From Chitinophaga caeni (GTDB lineage Bacteria > Bacteroidota > Bacteroidia > Chitinophagales > Chitinophagaceae), in assembly GCF_002557795.1 (NCBI RefSeq), contig NZ_CP023777.1:2427001-2491000 (forward strand): DNA of 64,000 nucleotides. Reading direction: 5' to 3'. This document shows positions 54,872 to 64,000 of this stretch, in pieces. Numbering within the stretch: the stretch's first letter is position 1; each line of letters opens with the position of its first letter. The notes beneath the pieces are model-generated. The model did not search any database, was not told where the DNA came from, and worked only from the letters and a program-made list of their open reading frames with translations. Position numbers and translations under genes: made by a program.

Positions 54872-56257
54872 TTATATCATAAACTCGCGGATATCTTGCA
54901 TGATTCTCTTCGCGATATTATCTGCCGTTGTTTCATTTTGACTTTCAGAGTAAATGCGGATGATGGGCTCGGTATTAGATGTTCTCAAATGCACCCAATC
55001 TTTATCAAATTCAATCTTCAAACCATCTTCCGTATTGATAGGTTGATTTTTATATTTCTGTTGAATTTTTTCAAAGATTTGTTTTACATCAACCCCTTTA
55101 TCCAGCTCGATCTTATTCTTGGAAATGAAATAGTCGGGATAGCTGTTGCGGAGCGCCTTGATACTTTTATTACTACGAGCCAAGTGGCTGAGGAATAAAC
55201 CGATACCGATCAACGCATCGCGGCCATAATGGAAATCGGGAACGATGATACCGCCGTTTCCTTCTCCACCGATCACCGCGTTCACTGCTTTCATCTTGGT
55301 CACTACGTTTACTTCTCCAACGGCGGAAGGTTGGTATTCTCCACCATGTTTCAAGGTAATATCTTTTAATGCCTGCGTAGAAGAGAGGTTAGATACGGTG
55401 TTTCCTTTTCTTTGACCTAAAATATAATCTGCAACGGCCACCAGCGTATATTCTTCACCGAACATGCTACCGTCTTCGCAAACGAAACAAAGGCGGTCTA
55501 CGTCCGGATCAACGGCGATACCGAAATCTGCTTTGGATTTATTGACCTCGTTAGAAAGTGCTGTCAGGTTTTCGGGTAAAGGTTCAGGGTTGTGCCCGAA
55601 TTTGCCGTTCACCTCGTCAAATAAAACCGTGATATCGGTAACTCCCAAGGCTCTCAAAACTGCGGGTACAAAGATGGCCCCGGTAGAGTTTACAGCGTCT
55701 ACAACAACTTTGAAGTTCCTTTTCGTGATTGCGGGAACATCTACCAAGGGGTAGTTCACGATGAGATCAACATGTTTTTGCAGGTAAGAATCATTGGTTT
55801 GATAAATTCCCAGCTTGTTTACATCAACAAAATTAAAATCTTCCTTGGCAGCGATATCGAGCACTTCGGCTCCATCAGCGCCGGAAATAAATTCCCCTTC
55901 GCCGTTCAACAGTTTGAGGGCATTCCACTCGCGGGGGTTGTGGCTAGCCGTCAGGATGATACCCCCGGCAGCATTTTCAGCTTTCACGGCTATTTCTACC
56001 GTAGGTGTAGTAGAAAGACCTAAATCCACCACATCGATACCCAGACCGATCAAAGTAGAAACAACCAAGTTGCTTACCATTTCACCGGAAATACGGGCAT
56101 CCCTCCCTATCACTACTTTTTTGTTTTCGCTGTTATTGCGAAGCAACCAGGTACCATACGCGGCAGTGAATTTCACCACATCGAGGGGGGATAAACCTTC
56201 TCCGGGTTTACCTCCAATCGTACCGCGAATTCCAGAAATTGATTTGATCAGTGACAC
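54872..56257 (-). CDS. glmM: Phosphoglucosamine mutase-type phosphohexomutase
   Basis: The 461-residue alpha-D-phosphohexomutase has the phosphoserine loop ILTASHNPREWNALKLL (Ser105), the metal-binding AVDPDVDRLCFV (about residue 245), the sugar loop GGEGNGGIIVPDFHYGRDA and the phosphate-binding RTSNTEPIIRIYSE near the C-terminus. The Bacteroidota enzymes of this type are annotated as GlmM, which makes glucosamine-1-phosphate for peptidoglycan and LPS. Some act on glucose or mannose phosphates as well, so the symbol is probable rather than certain. Confidence 0.85.
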   Translation of the reverse strand: MSLIKSISGIRGTIGGKPGEGLSPLDVVKFTAAYGTWLLRNNSENKKVVIGRDARISGEMVSNLVVSTLIGLGIDVVDLGLSTTPTVEIAVKAENAAGGIILTASHNPREWNALKLLNGEGEFISGADGAEVLDIAAKEDFNFVDVNKLGIYQTNDSYLQKHVDLIVNYPLVDVPAITKRNFKVVVDAVNSTGAIFVPAVLRALGVTDITVLFDEVNGKFGHNPEPLPENLTALSNEVNKSKADFGIAVDPDVDRLCFVCEDGSMFGEEYTLVAVADYILGQRKGNTVSNLSSTQALKDITLKHGGEYQPSAVGEVNVVTKMKAVNAVIGGEGNGGIIVPDFHYGRDALIGIGLFLSHLARSNKSIKALRNSYPDYFISKNKIELDKGVDVKQIFEKIQQKYKNQPINTEDGLKIEFDKDWVHLRTSNTEPIIRIYSESQNETTADNIAKRIMQDIREFMI

Positions 56258-56427
56258 AATCGTTAGAATTTTAATTAAGAAGGCAAAGATAAATAAATAC
56301 CTTTCAGCTTTCCTAATGCCATCAGTTTCAAATGTTAATTACCAGGCATTTCCCCAAGATAACGACGCTTTTCATTTTTCGTTTATATTTGCAGTTACGC
56401 TTAAAATTAAATAGCTAGTTCGTAAAG

Positions 56428-58434
56428 ATGAAATTTCCTTGGTTTCGCATTCCCAGGTATGCCCGGTACATACTGGTACAAGCCGCTTTGCTACTGATTT
56501 TCCTCATATTATTCAGGCTTGTATTTTATTATTTTTTCTTCCAGAGTACGATTCATGACGGGAACGTTGTTAGCCGGGCATGGAGCTTAGGCGCCAGGTT
56601 TGATATGCGCTTGGCCTTGATTATCATGATCCCGATCTCTTTCTTAGTGTTAACTACCCATAAACACTTTTTTAACAGGTCTTTATGGAAGTGGGTGAAT
56701 TATATATATTTTTCTTTGACCTATATTTTGTTGACTTTCTTCTATGTAATCGACCTGGGGCATTACAGCTATCTCGGTATCCGCATAGACCCTTCGATCA
56801 CGCGGTTCCTGGCTTCCGGGGAGAAGATGACGAACGCGAGAATGGTTTGGGAAAGTTATCCCGTTTTAAAAGGGGGGCTAGGAATTATCATATTTATAAC
56901 ATTGATAATATGGGGACAGGTTCGATTGTATAAATATTTCCAAAAGCAACCGCCCTTATCCTTGGGAAAAGGGAGAAAGGTAACTTATGTGGCAGCCCTG
57001 GTTATCATTTTCGCAGCGGGTATTTATGCCAATTGGGCTTATTTCCCGTTACGCTGGAGCCAAGCTATGTTTACGCGGGACAATGGCATTACCAGTTTGG
57101 CATTGAACCCCGTTTTATATTTTGTGAATAATTTTTCTGTTAGCGATGATACGTTCGATGAAAAGGCCACCAGGAAATATTATCCATATATCGCGGATTA
57201 CCTAAAAGTTGATCCAAGGGATGCCGGCAGCCTCAATTTCAGTAGAAAAGTTCCTGCGGATAGCAGCAAACCGAGGCAAAACGTGATTATCGTGATGTGC
57301 GAATCTTTGGGCGCTTCCATGACCAGCATGTATGGCAATCCCATGCAAGCAACCCCCAACTTGCAGCGCTTAGCAGATAATGGACTAATCTTCAAGAATT
57401 TTTATGTCCCGGCTATGAGCACTGCCAGGAGCGTGTTCGGCATAACAACCGGCTTGCCTGACATCACCAAGAACAAAACCGCTTCAAGGCATCCCAAGAT
57501 CGTTGATCAAAGGGTTATCATGGATCAGTTTAACGGTTACGAGAAATATTACCTGCTCGGTGGCAATACGAACTGGGCAAACATCAGGGCCGTTTTTTCC
57601 AATAACGTGGCAGGGGTCAAGATATTTGAAGAAGGATATTTCAAAGCGCCAAAGGCGGATGTTTGGGGGGTATCCGACTTTGATTTAATCACGGAGGCCA
57701 GCGACATATTTAAATCTGCAAATGATCGCAAGCAACCATTTATAGCATTCTTACAAACGGCTGACAATCACGAACCATATACTACTACCAAGGGCCGTGG
57801 TGATTTTAAAGACCTGGATGAATCTGAAATTGATATGAAGCAATTCAAACAATCGGGTTTTTTATCTGTTGCTCAATTCAATGCCTTGCGTTACTTGGAT
57901 TATAACATAGGTTACTTGATGGACTTGGCAAAGCGCGGTGGATACCTCGATAATACCATATTCGTATTTTTCGGTGATCACAGCGCCCGCTTGAACCCCT
58001 ATAGTTTTATGCCGGTTCCGGAATACAAGATCGGGGTTTTTGAAACGCATGTGCCGCTGATTATTTATAACCCGGCGACCTTGAAACCGGCGGTTAAACA
58101 CGAAGCCGGTAGTTTGCTAGATGTTTATCCAACCGTTGCGGGCTTAACAGGTATGGGTTATACCAATTATACATTGGGGACAGACTTACTCGATACAACC
58201 CGCGCTGAACATTATGCTTTCACCGTGTATCCAACAGACAAGATGGCCTTGGTTGGGAATAAATATTTATTTGAAATTAATAGGAAGACAGGGCAACCGG
58301 CCATGTTTGACCTCACGAAAGATCCGTTACGCAATGTTATCAGCGAGCATCCTGATTCTGCGAGGTACCTAGAGAACCTTACCAGGGGTTTTTACGAAAG
58401 TGCACGTTATTTGATGTTTAACAATAAAAAGTAG
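56428..58434 (+). CDS. LTA synthase-like membrane sulfatase-fold transferase
   Basis: The 668-residue protein has five N-terminal membrane helices (within about residues 10-215) and an exported alkaline-phosphatase-fold domain. The metal site NVIIVMCESLGAS starts it (about 288-300). STARSVFGITTGLPD (about 330) holds the expected nucleophile Ser/Thr, and FFGDHSARLNPYSF gives further ligands. The family includes LtaS and MdoB, which transfer phosphoglycerol or phosphoethanolamine from lipids to glycans. A Gram-negative host suggests modification of a glycan or LPS rather than lipoteichoic acid. Confidence 0.87.
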   Translation: MKFPWFRIPRYARYILVQAALLLIFLILFRLVFYYFFFQSTIHDGNVVSRAWSLGARFDMRLALIIMIPISFLVLTTHKHFFNRSLWKWVNYIYFSLTYILLTFFYVIDLGHYSYLGIRIDPSITRFLASGEKMTNARMVWESYPVLKGGLGIIIFITLIIWGQVRLYKYFQKQPPLSLGKGRKVTYVAALVIIFAAGIYANWAYFPLRWSQAMFTRDNGITSLALNPVLYFVNNFSVSDDTFDEKATRKYYPYIADYLKVDPRDAGSLNFSRKVPADSSKPRQNVIIVMCESLGASMTSMYGNPMQATPNLQRLADNGLIFKNFYVPAMSTARSVFGITTGLPDITKNKTASRHPKIVDQRVIMDQFNGYEKYYLLGGNTNWANIRAVFSNNVAGVKIFEEGYFKAPKADVWGVSDFDLITEASDIFKSANDRKQPFIAFLQTADNHEPYTTTKGRGDFKDLDESEIDMKQFKQSGFLSVAQFNALRYLDYNIGYLMDLAKRGGYLDNTIFVFFGDHSARLNPYSFMPVPEYKIGVFETHVPLIIYNPATLKPAVKHEAGSLLDVYPTVAGLTGMGYTNYTLGTDLLDTTRAEHYAFTVYPTDKMALVGNKYLFEINRKTGQPAMFDLTKDPLRNVISEHPDSARYLENLTRGFYESARYLMFNNKK

Positions 58435-58488
58435 TAAATACCGGCATACCCGGTACCATACATTTTCCAGAATTAAAATATAGCCGTC

Positions 58489-59223
58489 GTGGTAGATCAA
58501 TGGTTTAAGAATTGGTTTAATTCACCTTATTACCAACTCCTGTATGAAAACAGGGACGAAAAGGAAGCTGCAGCCTTCCTGGATAAACTTATAGATTACC
58601 TGCAACCTTTGCCCGGTAGTTTGATGTTAGATGTTGCCTGCGGCAGGGGGCGGCATTCAAAGTACCTATCTGATAAAGGCTTCGATGTAACGGGAATTGA
58701 CCTGTCGGAAGAAAATATCCGCACGGCGAGGGCGATGGAAAATGACCAGCTTCATTTTTTTCAGCATGATATGCGCCTGCCATTTTGGATAAATTATTTT
58801 GATTGTGCTTTCAACTTCTTCACGAGCTTCGGTTATTTTAATTCATTGCGCGAAAACAACAATGCATTGCGTACAATTGCCCAGTCTTTGAAGCCGGGAG
58901 GGAAGCTGGTACTGGATTACTTGAATAGCGCATTCGTGGAAGCCCACCTCGTTAATAGCGAAGTGAAAGAAAAAGGTGGTGTGGTGTTCGACATACATCG
59001 ATCTATGGCAGAAGGTAGGTTTATCAAGGAAATTAACATCTTGGATAAGGATAAAATGTTCCGGGAAACTTTCACGGAAAGGGTCAACGCATTTAGAAAA
59101 GAGGACTTTCAAAGCATGTTCCTGCGCCAAGGCTTAACAATTTTAGATATCTTTGGCGATTATCACTTTAACGTGTACGATGAAAAAAGCTCACCTCGGT
59201 TAATCTTGGTAGCTCAAAAATAA
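58489..59223 (+). CDS. Class I SAM-dependent methyltransferase
   Basis: The 244-residue protein has the SAM-binding core: motif I LMLDVACGRGRHSKYL (about residues 45-60), the acidic VTGIDLSEENI (about 68-78) and MRLPFWINYFDCAFNFFTSF. It has no signal peptide. The start is a GTG at 58489; no better ATG precedes the conserved part. The substrate cannot be inferred. It is followed at 10 bases by a PAP2 gene, and the genes from here to 61850 form a probable operon. Confidence 0.85.
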   Translation: MVDQWFKNWFNSPYYQLLYENRDEKEAAAFLDKLIDYLQPLPGSLMLDVACGRGRHSKYLSDKGFDVTGIDLSEENIRTARAMENDQLHFFQHDMRLPFWINYFDCAFNFFTSFGYFNSLRENNNALRTIAQSLKPGGKLVLDYLNSAFVEAHLVNSEVKEKGGVVFDIHRSMAEGRFIKEINILDKDKMFRETFTERVNAFRKEDFQSMFLRQGLTILDIFGDYHFNVYDEKSSPRLILVAQK

Positions 59224-59233
59224 AGAAGGCGAT

Positions 59234-59812
59234 ATGTTGGATACGATACAGCAGCTAGATTTAAGGTTATTTTTTAAAATAAATGGTCAATGGACGAACG
59301 GGTTCTTTGATGTACTGATGCCCTGGCTGCGTCAGCCATCGGCATGGGCGCCGTTGTACCTGTTCTTAATCCTGTTTACGCTCATCAATTTCAGGTGGCG
59401 CGGCCTTGCTTGGATTATATTTTTCCTGATTTCCTTCGGTATCGCGGATCAAACCAGCATGTTTTTCAAAGATTTTTTCGGGCGGATTAGGCCATGCCGC
59501 GACCCCAATTTGGAACATTACGTGCGCGTATTGGCATATTATTGCCCCAAAAGCGGCAGCTTTACATCTTCCCATGCCGCCAATCATTTCGCTGTGGGCG
59601 TTTTTAGTTTTTTCAGTCTTAAACCGTTTATCGGCAAATACAGTTGGTTATTTATCATTTGGGCAGCGAGTATATGCTATGCCCAGGTGTACGTAGGGGT
59701 ACATTATCCCGGGGATGTCTTGGGAGGAGCTGTACTCGGTACGTTAATCGGCTCGTTGACGGCCAATGTATTTCAACGCCGTATTGGATTACAACTTGAA
59801 CCGTTAATATGA
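59234..59812 (+). CDS. PAP2 superfamily membrane phosphatase
   Basis: The 192-residue protein has about five membrane helices and the three phosphatase motifs: KDFFGRIRP (about residues 77-85), SGSFTSSHAAN (about 108-118, with the catalytic His) and AQVYVGVHYPGD (about 152-163, with the nucleophilic His). It probably dephosphorylates lipid pyrophosphates such as undecaprenyl pyrophosphate or a related lipid at the periplasmic face. It overlaps the ZIP transporter gene by four bases. Confidence 0.9.
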   Translation: MLDTIQQLDLRLFFKINGQWTNGFFDVLMPWLRQPSAWAPLYLFLILFTLINFRWRGLAWIIFFLISFGIADQTSMFFKDFFGRIRPCRDPNLEHYVRVLAYYCPKSGSFTSSHAANHFAVGVFSFFSLKPFIGKYSWLFIIWAASICYAQVYVGVHYPGDVLGGAVLGTLIGSLTANVFQRRIGLQLEPLI

Positions 59813-60543
59813 ACTGGACATATTTAATCATCATATTTGCAGCCACCTTGGGTGGTGGATTGATCCCCATGCTATCCCGGAAGATCAACCCGAATTATTC
59901 CATTTACTTACTGGCATTTACGGGCGCATTCCTTTTCGGGATCACGATTTTGCATTTGTTGCCGGAGGTATACCACGAATTGGGGGGGCATTTTGCAGGA
60001 ATTTACATCCTGGCGGGGTTCTTTCTCCAGGTGTTTTTACAGCAGTTTTCACACGGTATGGAGCATGGCCATACCCATTTGCCGGGGGAGCAACATACGC
60101 ACATTGCCGTAACGCCCTTGGTACTGGGCTTGTCTGTGCATGCATTTATGGAAGGGATACCCCTGGGTTTCCATTATGAAGATAAAACGGCTTTACCGTC
60201 CCTGGTAGCGGGTATAGCTTTTCATAAGGTGCCTGAAGCTTTGACCCTGATGACCGTCATGATGCATGGTCACCTGCAAAAAAAGAAGCTGTGGCGGATT
60301 TTGATCATCTTTGCTTGCGTAACACCGGCATCGGCTATAATAGCGCATCAATTGGGAGCAGACTCGCAATGGGTGCAGCATTCACTCTTGTACATAGTAG
60401 CGATGGTAATCGGGGCATTCTTACATATTTCTACCACGATATTTTATGAAAGCGGAACCAAGCATCACGAGCTTAGTACCAGGAAGGTATTATCGATCGC
60501 TTTGGGAATCGGCTTGGCAATTCTTACACTTATATTTGAATAA
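59809..60543 (+). CDS. ZIP family metal transporter
   Basis: The 244-residue inner-membrane protein has seven or eight hydrophobic helices. A cytoplasmic His-rich loop (HGMEHGHTHLPGEQHTH, about residues 84-100) and the metal-site helices LSVHAFMEGIPLGFHYE and AFHKVPEALTLMTVMMH are classic ZIP features. It should import zinc or another divalent metal. It overlaps the PAP2 gene (ATGA). No Zur-type operator was recognised upstream. Confidence 0.92.
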   Translation: MNWTYLIIIFAATLGGGLIPMLSRKINPNYSIYLLAFTGAFLFGITILHLLPEVYHELGGHFAGIYILAGFFLQVFLQQFSHGMEHGHTHLPGEQHTHIAVTPLVLGLSVHAFMEGIPLGFHYEDKTALPSLVAGIAFHKVPEALTLMTVMMHGHLQKKKLWRILIIFACVTPASAIIAHQLGADSQWVQHSLLYIVAMVIGAFLHISTTIFYESGTKHHELSTRKVLSIALGIGLAILTLIFE

Positions 60544-60566
60544 TTTTTTATTTTTAGGCTTGTATT

Positions 60567-61850
60567 ATGGAAGTCGTCATTATCCTCATCCTTATTTTGC
60601 TCAATGGTATATTTTCCATGTCGGAGATTGCCCTTGTGTCAGCACGTAAAGTGCGGCTGGAGAATGCAGCCAATAAAGGAGATGAGAAAGCAAAAAGAGC
60701 GCTAAAATTAGCCAGCAACCCGGACACATTCTTGTCTACAGTTCAAATCGGGATTACGCTCATTGGCATATTAACGGGTGTATATTCCGGGGAAAAACTC
60801 AAAGTGGATATCCAGGAGTTCTTCAATCAATTCGCAGTATTACAGCCTTATAGTAGTGCAATTGCCACTACCGTGATCGTTATCATCATTACTTACTTCT
60901 CATTAATCTTGGGAGAATTGGTACCCAAGAGGATCGGCTTGACCAACCCGGAAACCATCGCGAAGAATGTAGCCGGCCCCATGAGCCTGCTCAGCCGCAT
61001 TACTTGGCCATTTATCTGGTTATTGAGTACTTCTACCAACCTGATCGTGAAGCTATTCAATATCAAGAAAACCAGTGATAGCCTCGTAACGGAAGAAGAA
61101 ATTAAAGCTATTATTAACGAGGGAACCAATTCCGGAGCCATCGAGGAAACGGAGCAGGAGATCATCGAAAGGGTATTTCACCTGGGAGATCGAAACATTA
61201 CGTCCTTGATGACTCACCGAACGGATATCGTTTGGCTCGATCAAGACGAAACCCCCGATAGTTATAAACCTAAAATTACTAAGTCAACGCATTCCGTTTA
61301 CCCGGTTTGTAGCGGGCAGATCGATAATGTGAAGGGGATCATCCTCATCAAGGATTTATACGCTGCCGGCGATTATGCCGTGTTAATGGATATCATGCGT
61401 AAGCCTTTGTTTATCCCTGAAAATAATTCGGCTTACCAGGTGCTGGAAAAATTTAAAGAAACCCAGGTTCATGCCGCTTTCATCGTGGATGAATACGGTA
61501 CTTTCCTCGGGATGATTACCCTCAACGATATCCTTGAAGCGATCGTGGGAGATATGCCGGAAACGGGGCAAGATGATTATACCATGGTGAAAAGGGAAGA
61601 TGGTTCTTACCTGGTGGATGCACAGATACCATTTTACGATTTCTTAAGTGAATTTGACAAGGAAGAGTGGATGGTAGAATTTGAACAGGAATTTGATACC
61701 CTTGCCGGATTTATCCTGCATAACCTGGAACATATCCCGCAAACGGGCGAAACACTTGAATGGCGTGGGTTCACCTTTGAAATAGTGGACATGGATGCCC
61801 ACCGTATCGACAAGATACTGGTACATCCCCCGGTAGCTACCGTGGAATAA
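60567..61850 (+). CDS. CNNM/CorC-type hemolysin-family membrane protein
   Basis: The 427-residue protein has an N-terminal CNNM (DUF21) transmembrane domain (about residues 1-190, NGIFSMSEIALVSARKVRLE and LGELVPKRIGLTNPE). Two CBS domains follow (about 210-335; SLMTHRTDIVWLDQDE, HAAFIVDEYGTFLGMITLND) and then a C-terminal CorC/HlyC domain (about 350-425). Such proteins are linked to magnesium or cobalt efflux. The hemolysin name is historical. It lies 23 bases after the ZIP transporter gene. Confidence 0.92.
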   Translation: MEVVIILILILLNGIFSMSEIALVSARKVRLENAANKGDEKAKRALKLASNPDTFLSTVQIGITLIGILTGVYSGEKLKVDIQEFFNQFAVLQPYSSAIATTVIVIIITYFSLILGELVPKRIGLTNPETIAKNVAGPMSLLSRITWPFIWLLSTSTNLIVKLFNIKKTSDSLVTEEEIKAIINEGTNSGAIEETEQEIIERVFHLGDRNITSLMTHRTDIVWLDQDETPDSYKPKITKSTHSVYPVCSGQIDNVKGIILIKDLYAAGDYAVLMDIMRKPLFIPENNSAYQVLEKFKETQVHAAFIVDEYGTFLGMITLNDILEAIVGDMPETGQDDYTMVKREDGSYLVDAQIPFYDFLSEFDKEEWMVEFEQEFDTLAGFILHNLEHIPQTGETLEWRGFTFEIVDMDAHRIDKILVHPPVATVE

Positions 61851-61922
61851 ACGGTGGTTATTTGTTTAAGTTTCCTTTATATTGCAGCCAATTTTATGTA
61901 GAATTTTATATAAGTTCCTCAT

Positions 61923-61956
61923 TTACAATGTTTTTTACCTATGGAAGACATTGTAA
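61923..61956. promoter_or_regulatory. 8-bp inverted repeat upstream of the ammonia-lyase gene
   Basis: TTACAATG (61923-61930) and CATTGTAA (61949-61956) are perfect complements 18 bases apart, about 170 bases before the ammonia-lyase ATG. It could be a regulator site for the pigment genes. The rest of 61851-62127 has no gene. Confidence 0.3.
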
Positions 61957-62127
61957 TAGCTATAGATTTGAATACAGTGAAACCTACAACCTAAGATTAA
62001 ACCGGTCTGAACTGTATAAACTCCGTTGCCTATCCGGAAATATTTTTTTCCAGGGGCATAGGACTGATATTTCTTTATACTATTTTTGAGGGCTTTTTTC
62101 GTAAATAATAATTAGAATACGTCGATA

Positions 62128-63663
62128 ATGGTCGTTTTAGGAAGTAATGCGCTGTCCTTGGCGGAAGTGCATCAAGTTTTGTTCGGAAGGGAAGCCTTGA
62201 CCTTGGAACCTACAGCTGTTCAGAATGTACAAGATAATTTTGATTTCCTGGAAAATTTTGCTTCCAAGAAATTAATATATGGCATCAACACTGGTTTCGG
62301 GCCAATGGCACAGTATAGGATCAACGAGGAAGATAAATTGCAATTGCAATACAACCTGATCCGCAGCCATAGCTCCGGTGCAGGGAAACCGCTTTCCCCG
62401 CTGTTCACGAAGAGCTTGATGCTGGCCCGCTTGAATAGCTTTATGCAGGGGCATTCCGGTGTGCATCCCAGCGTGGTACATTTATTGGCAGAAATGATCA
62501 ATAGGGATATTTACCCCTGTATTTATGAACACGGTGGGGTGGGTGCCAGTGGCGATTTAGTACAATTGTCGCATTTGGCACATTGCCTGATCGGTGAAGG
62601 GGAAGTTTTGTACCAGGATAAGATCCAAGTGGCAGCAGATGTATTCCAACAACTGGGCTTGGAACCCGTTAAGGTTAGAATACGCGAAGGCCTGGCCATT
62701 CTGAACGGTACTTCCGCGATGACCGGTATCGGGCTGGTGAATATTATTTACGCGAAGAAATTGGTGGCCTGGAGTACGATTTTGTCTTCTATGATTAACG
62801 AGGTGGTGGAAGCATTCGATGATCACCTTTCCCATGAACTGAACGTAGTGAAACGTCATGCCGGTCAAAACAGGATCGCGGAACACATGCGCTACATCCT
62901 CAGTGATAGCAAAATGGTGCGGCATAGGCCAGATCACCTGTACAAGGAGCTGGAAGAGGAGGTTTTTAAGGACAAAGTGCAGGAATATTATTCATTGAGA
63001 TGCGTACCGCAGGTACTTGGCCCGATTTACGATACTTTGAATCACGCGGAAACCATCGTGGTAGGGGAGTTAAACTCCGTGAGCGATAACCCGGTGGTAG
63101 ATCATAAAGCAGGCAATGTATTCCACGGGGGGAATTTCCATGGCGATTATATCTCCTTGGAAATGGATAAAATAAAGATTGCCATCACGAAATTGTCGAT
63201 GCTATCGGAAAGACAGTTAAACTACCTGATGAACGATAAGCTGAACCATAAATTCCCGCCCTTTATGAACTTGGGCAAATTAGGGTTCAACTTCGGGATG
63301 CAGGGGGTACAATTTACTGCTACCTCTACCGTCGCGGAAAATCAAACTTTATCATTCCCGATGTACGTGCATAGCATACCGAACAATAATGATAACCAGG
63401 ATATCGTGAGCATGGGCTGCAACGCTGCGGAGATGGCCGCCAAGGTCATTGAAAATACTTTCGAAGTAGTGTCTATCCAGGTGATGACCCTGTTGCAAGC
63501 GGTCGATTACCTGGGTTGCGAGACCCGGTTAAGCACATTTTCGCGTAAAATATACCAAGATGTGCGGGCTATTTTCCCTAAATTTATTGAGGACAGCCCG
63601 AAATTCCAGGATGTTAGGAATATTAAACAGTACTTGATGGAAACCGAACCATTGAGTATATAG
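62128..63663 (+). CDS. Tyrosine ammonia-lyase (HAL/PAL/TAL family), flexirubin-type
   Basis: The 511-residue enzyme has the self-forming MIO cofactor motif Ala140-Ser141-Gly142 in GGVGASGDLVQLSHLAH and the catalytic Tyr51 in YGINTGFGPMAQYR. The QLQYNLIRSHSSGAGKPLSP region (about 72-91) closely resembles, from memory, the characterised tyrosine ammonia-lyase of Flavobacterium johnsoniae, although a Ser-His pair at this place is also seen in histidine ammonia-lyases. It would make p-coumarate, the starter of flexirubin pigments. The reductase gene immediately downstream supports this over histidine breakdown; no hut genes are present. Confidence 0.85.
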   Translation: MVVLGSNALSLAEVHQVLFGREALTLEPTAVQNVQDNFDFLENFASKKLIYGINTGFGPMAQYRINEEDKLQLQYNLIRSHSSGAGKPLSPLFTKSLMLARLNSFMQGHSGVHPSVVHLLAEMINRDIYPCIYEHGGVGASGDLVQLSHLAHCLIGEGEVLYQDKIQVAADVFQQLGLEPVKVRIREGLAILNGTSAMTGIGLVNIIYAKKLVAWSTILSSMINEVVEAFDDHLSHELNVVKRHAGQNRIAEHMRYILSDSKMVRHRPDHLYKELEEEVFKDKVQEYYSLRCVPQVLGPIYDTLNHAETIVVGELNSVSDNPVVDHKAGNVFHGGNFHGDYISLEMDKIKIAITKLSMLSERQLNYLMNDKLNHKFPPFMNLGKLGFNFGMQGVQFTATSTVAENQTLSFPMYVHSIPNNNDNQDIVSMGCNAAEMAAKVIENTFEVVSIQVMTLLQAVDYLGCETRLSTFSRKIYQDVRAIFPKFIEDSPKFQDVRNIKQYLMETEPLSI

Positions 63664-63770
63664 TCTGCGGGATTCATGAACAAAGTTACGAGGGCATAAA
63701 TAAAGGCTTACCGCTTCCGAAATGGCGTAAGCTGTATAAGTATTGCTAAAAGATATAAAAAGAATAATAG

Positions 63771-64000
63771 ATGAAATGCGCATTAGTTACAGGTGGTTCC
63801 AGGGGGATTGGCAGGGCAGTTTGCTTAAAAATGGCATCTCGGGGTTATTATGTATTGATCAATTATAAAGGTAACCAGGCGGCGGCTGAAGAAACTTTGG
63901 CCGCGGTGAGGGAACTGGGTAGCGATGGCGAAATTATGCAGTTCGATGTTGCAGATGCTGATAACGTGCAGCAGGTTTTGGGAACTTGGATCGAACAACA
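63771..64000 (+). CDS. FabG-like 3-oxoacyl-ACP reductase (partial, cut by window end)
   Basis: The first 76 codons are visible, starting MKCALVTGGSRGIGRAVCLK. This is a short-chain dehydrogenase Rossmann fold with the TGGSRGIG nucleotide loop (residues 7-14), followed by YYVLINYKGNQAAAEETL and MQFDVADADNV. The catalytic Ser-Tyr-Lys lies beyond the window. Position 107 bases after the tyrosine ammonia-lyase fits a flexirubin/aryl-polyene cluster, where such reductases build the polyene chain. Confidence 0.88.
   Translation, partial: MKCALVTGGSRGIGRAVCLKMASRGYYVLINYKGNQAAAEETLAAVRELGSDGEIMQFDVADADNVQQVLGTWIEQ

Noticed and set aside
1..64000. CRISPR array, prophage, integrase or rRNA genes
   Set aside because: No regularly spaced repeats, phage structural genes, integrase motifs or rRNA segments were seen; the only repeated units are the mobile-element copies and the tRNA pair.

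Overview
The window is a chromosomal segment of a Bacteroidota bacterium, most likely a member of the Chitinophagaceae. The grounds are Bacteroidota-type promoters (TTTG, 18-20 bases, TAnnTTTG), few Shine-Dalgarno sequences, many lipoproteins and families typical of the phylum (DUF4270, DUF4907, DUF4254, DUF4369-TlpA fusions, BtuG-like propellers, LytS/LytTR pairs), and a tyrosine ammonia-lyase/FabG pair of the flexirubin type at the right edge. No rRNA, CRISPR array, prophage or complete transposase gene is visible.

Layout. 1-1000: a 319-bp non-autonomous mobile element and a DUF1579 protein. 1135-12015: rplK-rplA-rplJ-rplL-rpoB-rpoC with promoter, structured leader, internal hairpins and final terminator. 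12186-19390: OmpH-like lipoprotein, APC permease, DUF4254/GT9 glycosyltransferase pair, two identical tRNA-Gln genes, an antitoxin remnant beside a second copy of the mobile element, and a cobalamin riboswitch driving a BtuG-like lipoprotein. 19478-20713: pirin and a small conserved protein. 20733-37872, all on the minus strand: hisG-hisD-hisC-small membrane protein-hisB, then trpE-G-D-C-F-B-A followed directly by hisH-(GNAT-hisA)-hisF-hisIE and two TlpA-like proteins. Both halves start with a leader peptide and attenuator: one with four consecutive His codons before hisG, one with tandem Trp codons before trpE. 37931-38660: a hipB-like antitoxin with a perfect 18-bp inverted repeat, a third mobile-element copy inserted directly behind it, and the stub of the former hipA.

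38774-56257: SRAP protein, LytTR two-component system, DUF4907/Kelch lipoproteins, DUF4270 lipoprotein with an outer-membrane barrel, GH1 glucosidase, formylglycine-generating-enzyme-like lipoprotein, a DUF2007 membrane protein, a BlaI/BlaR1-type operon with palindromic operators, cysteine desulfurase and GlmM. 56428-64000: LTA-synthase-like transferase, methyltransferase, PAP2 phosphatase, ZIP transporter, CNNM/CorC protein, tyrosine ammonia-lyase and the start of a FabG-like reductase.

The most interesting points are the his/trp supraoperon with two separate attenuators, which puts half of the histidine pathway behind a tryptophan sensor; the GNAT-HisA fusion; the short mobile element with terminal inverted repeats and 9-bp target duplications that split a hipBA module; the M56 protease carrying three TonB-plug-like motifs; and the riboswitch-controlled BtuG-like gene without btuB.
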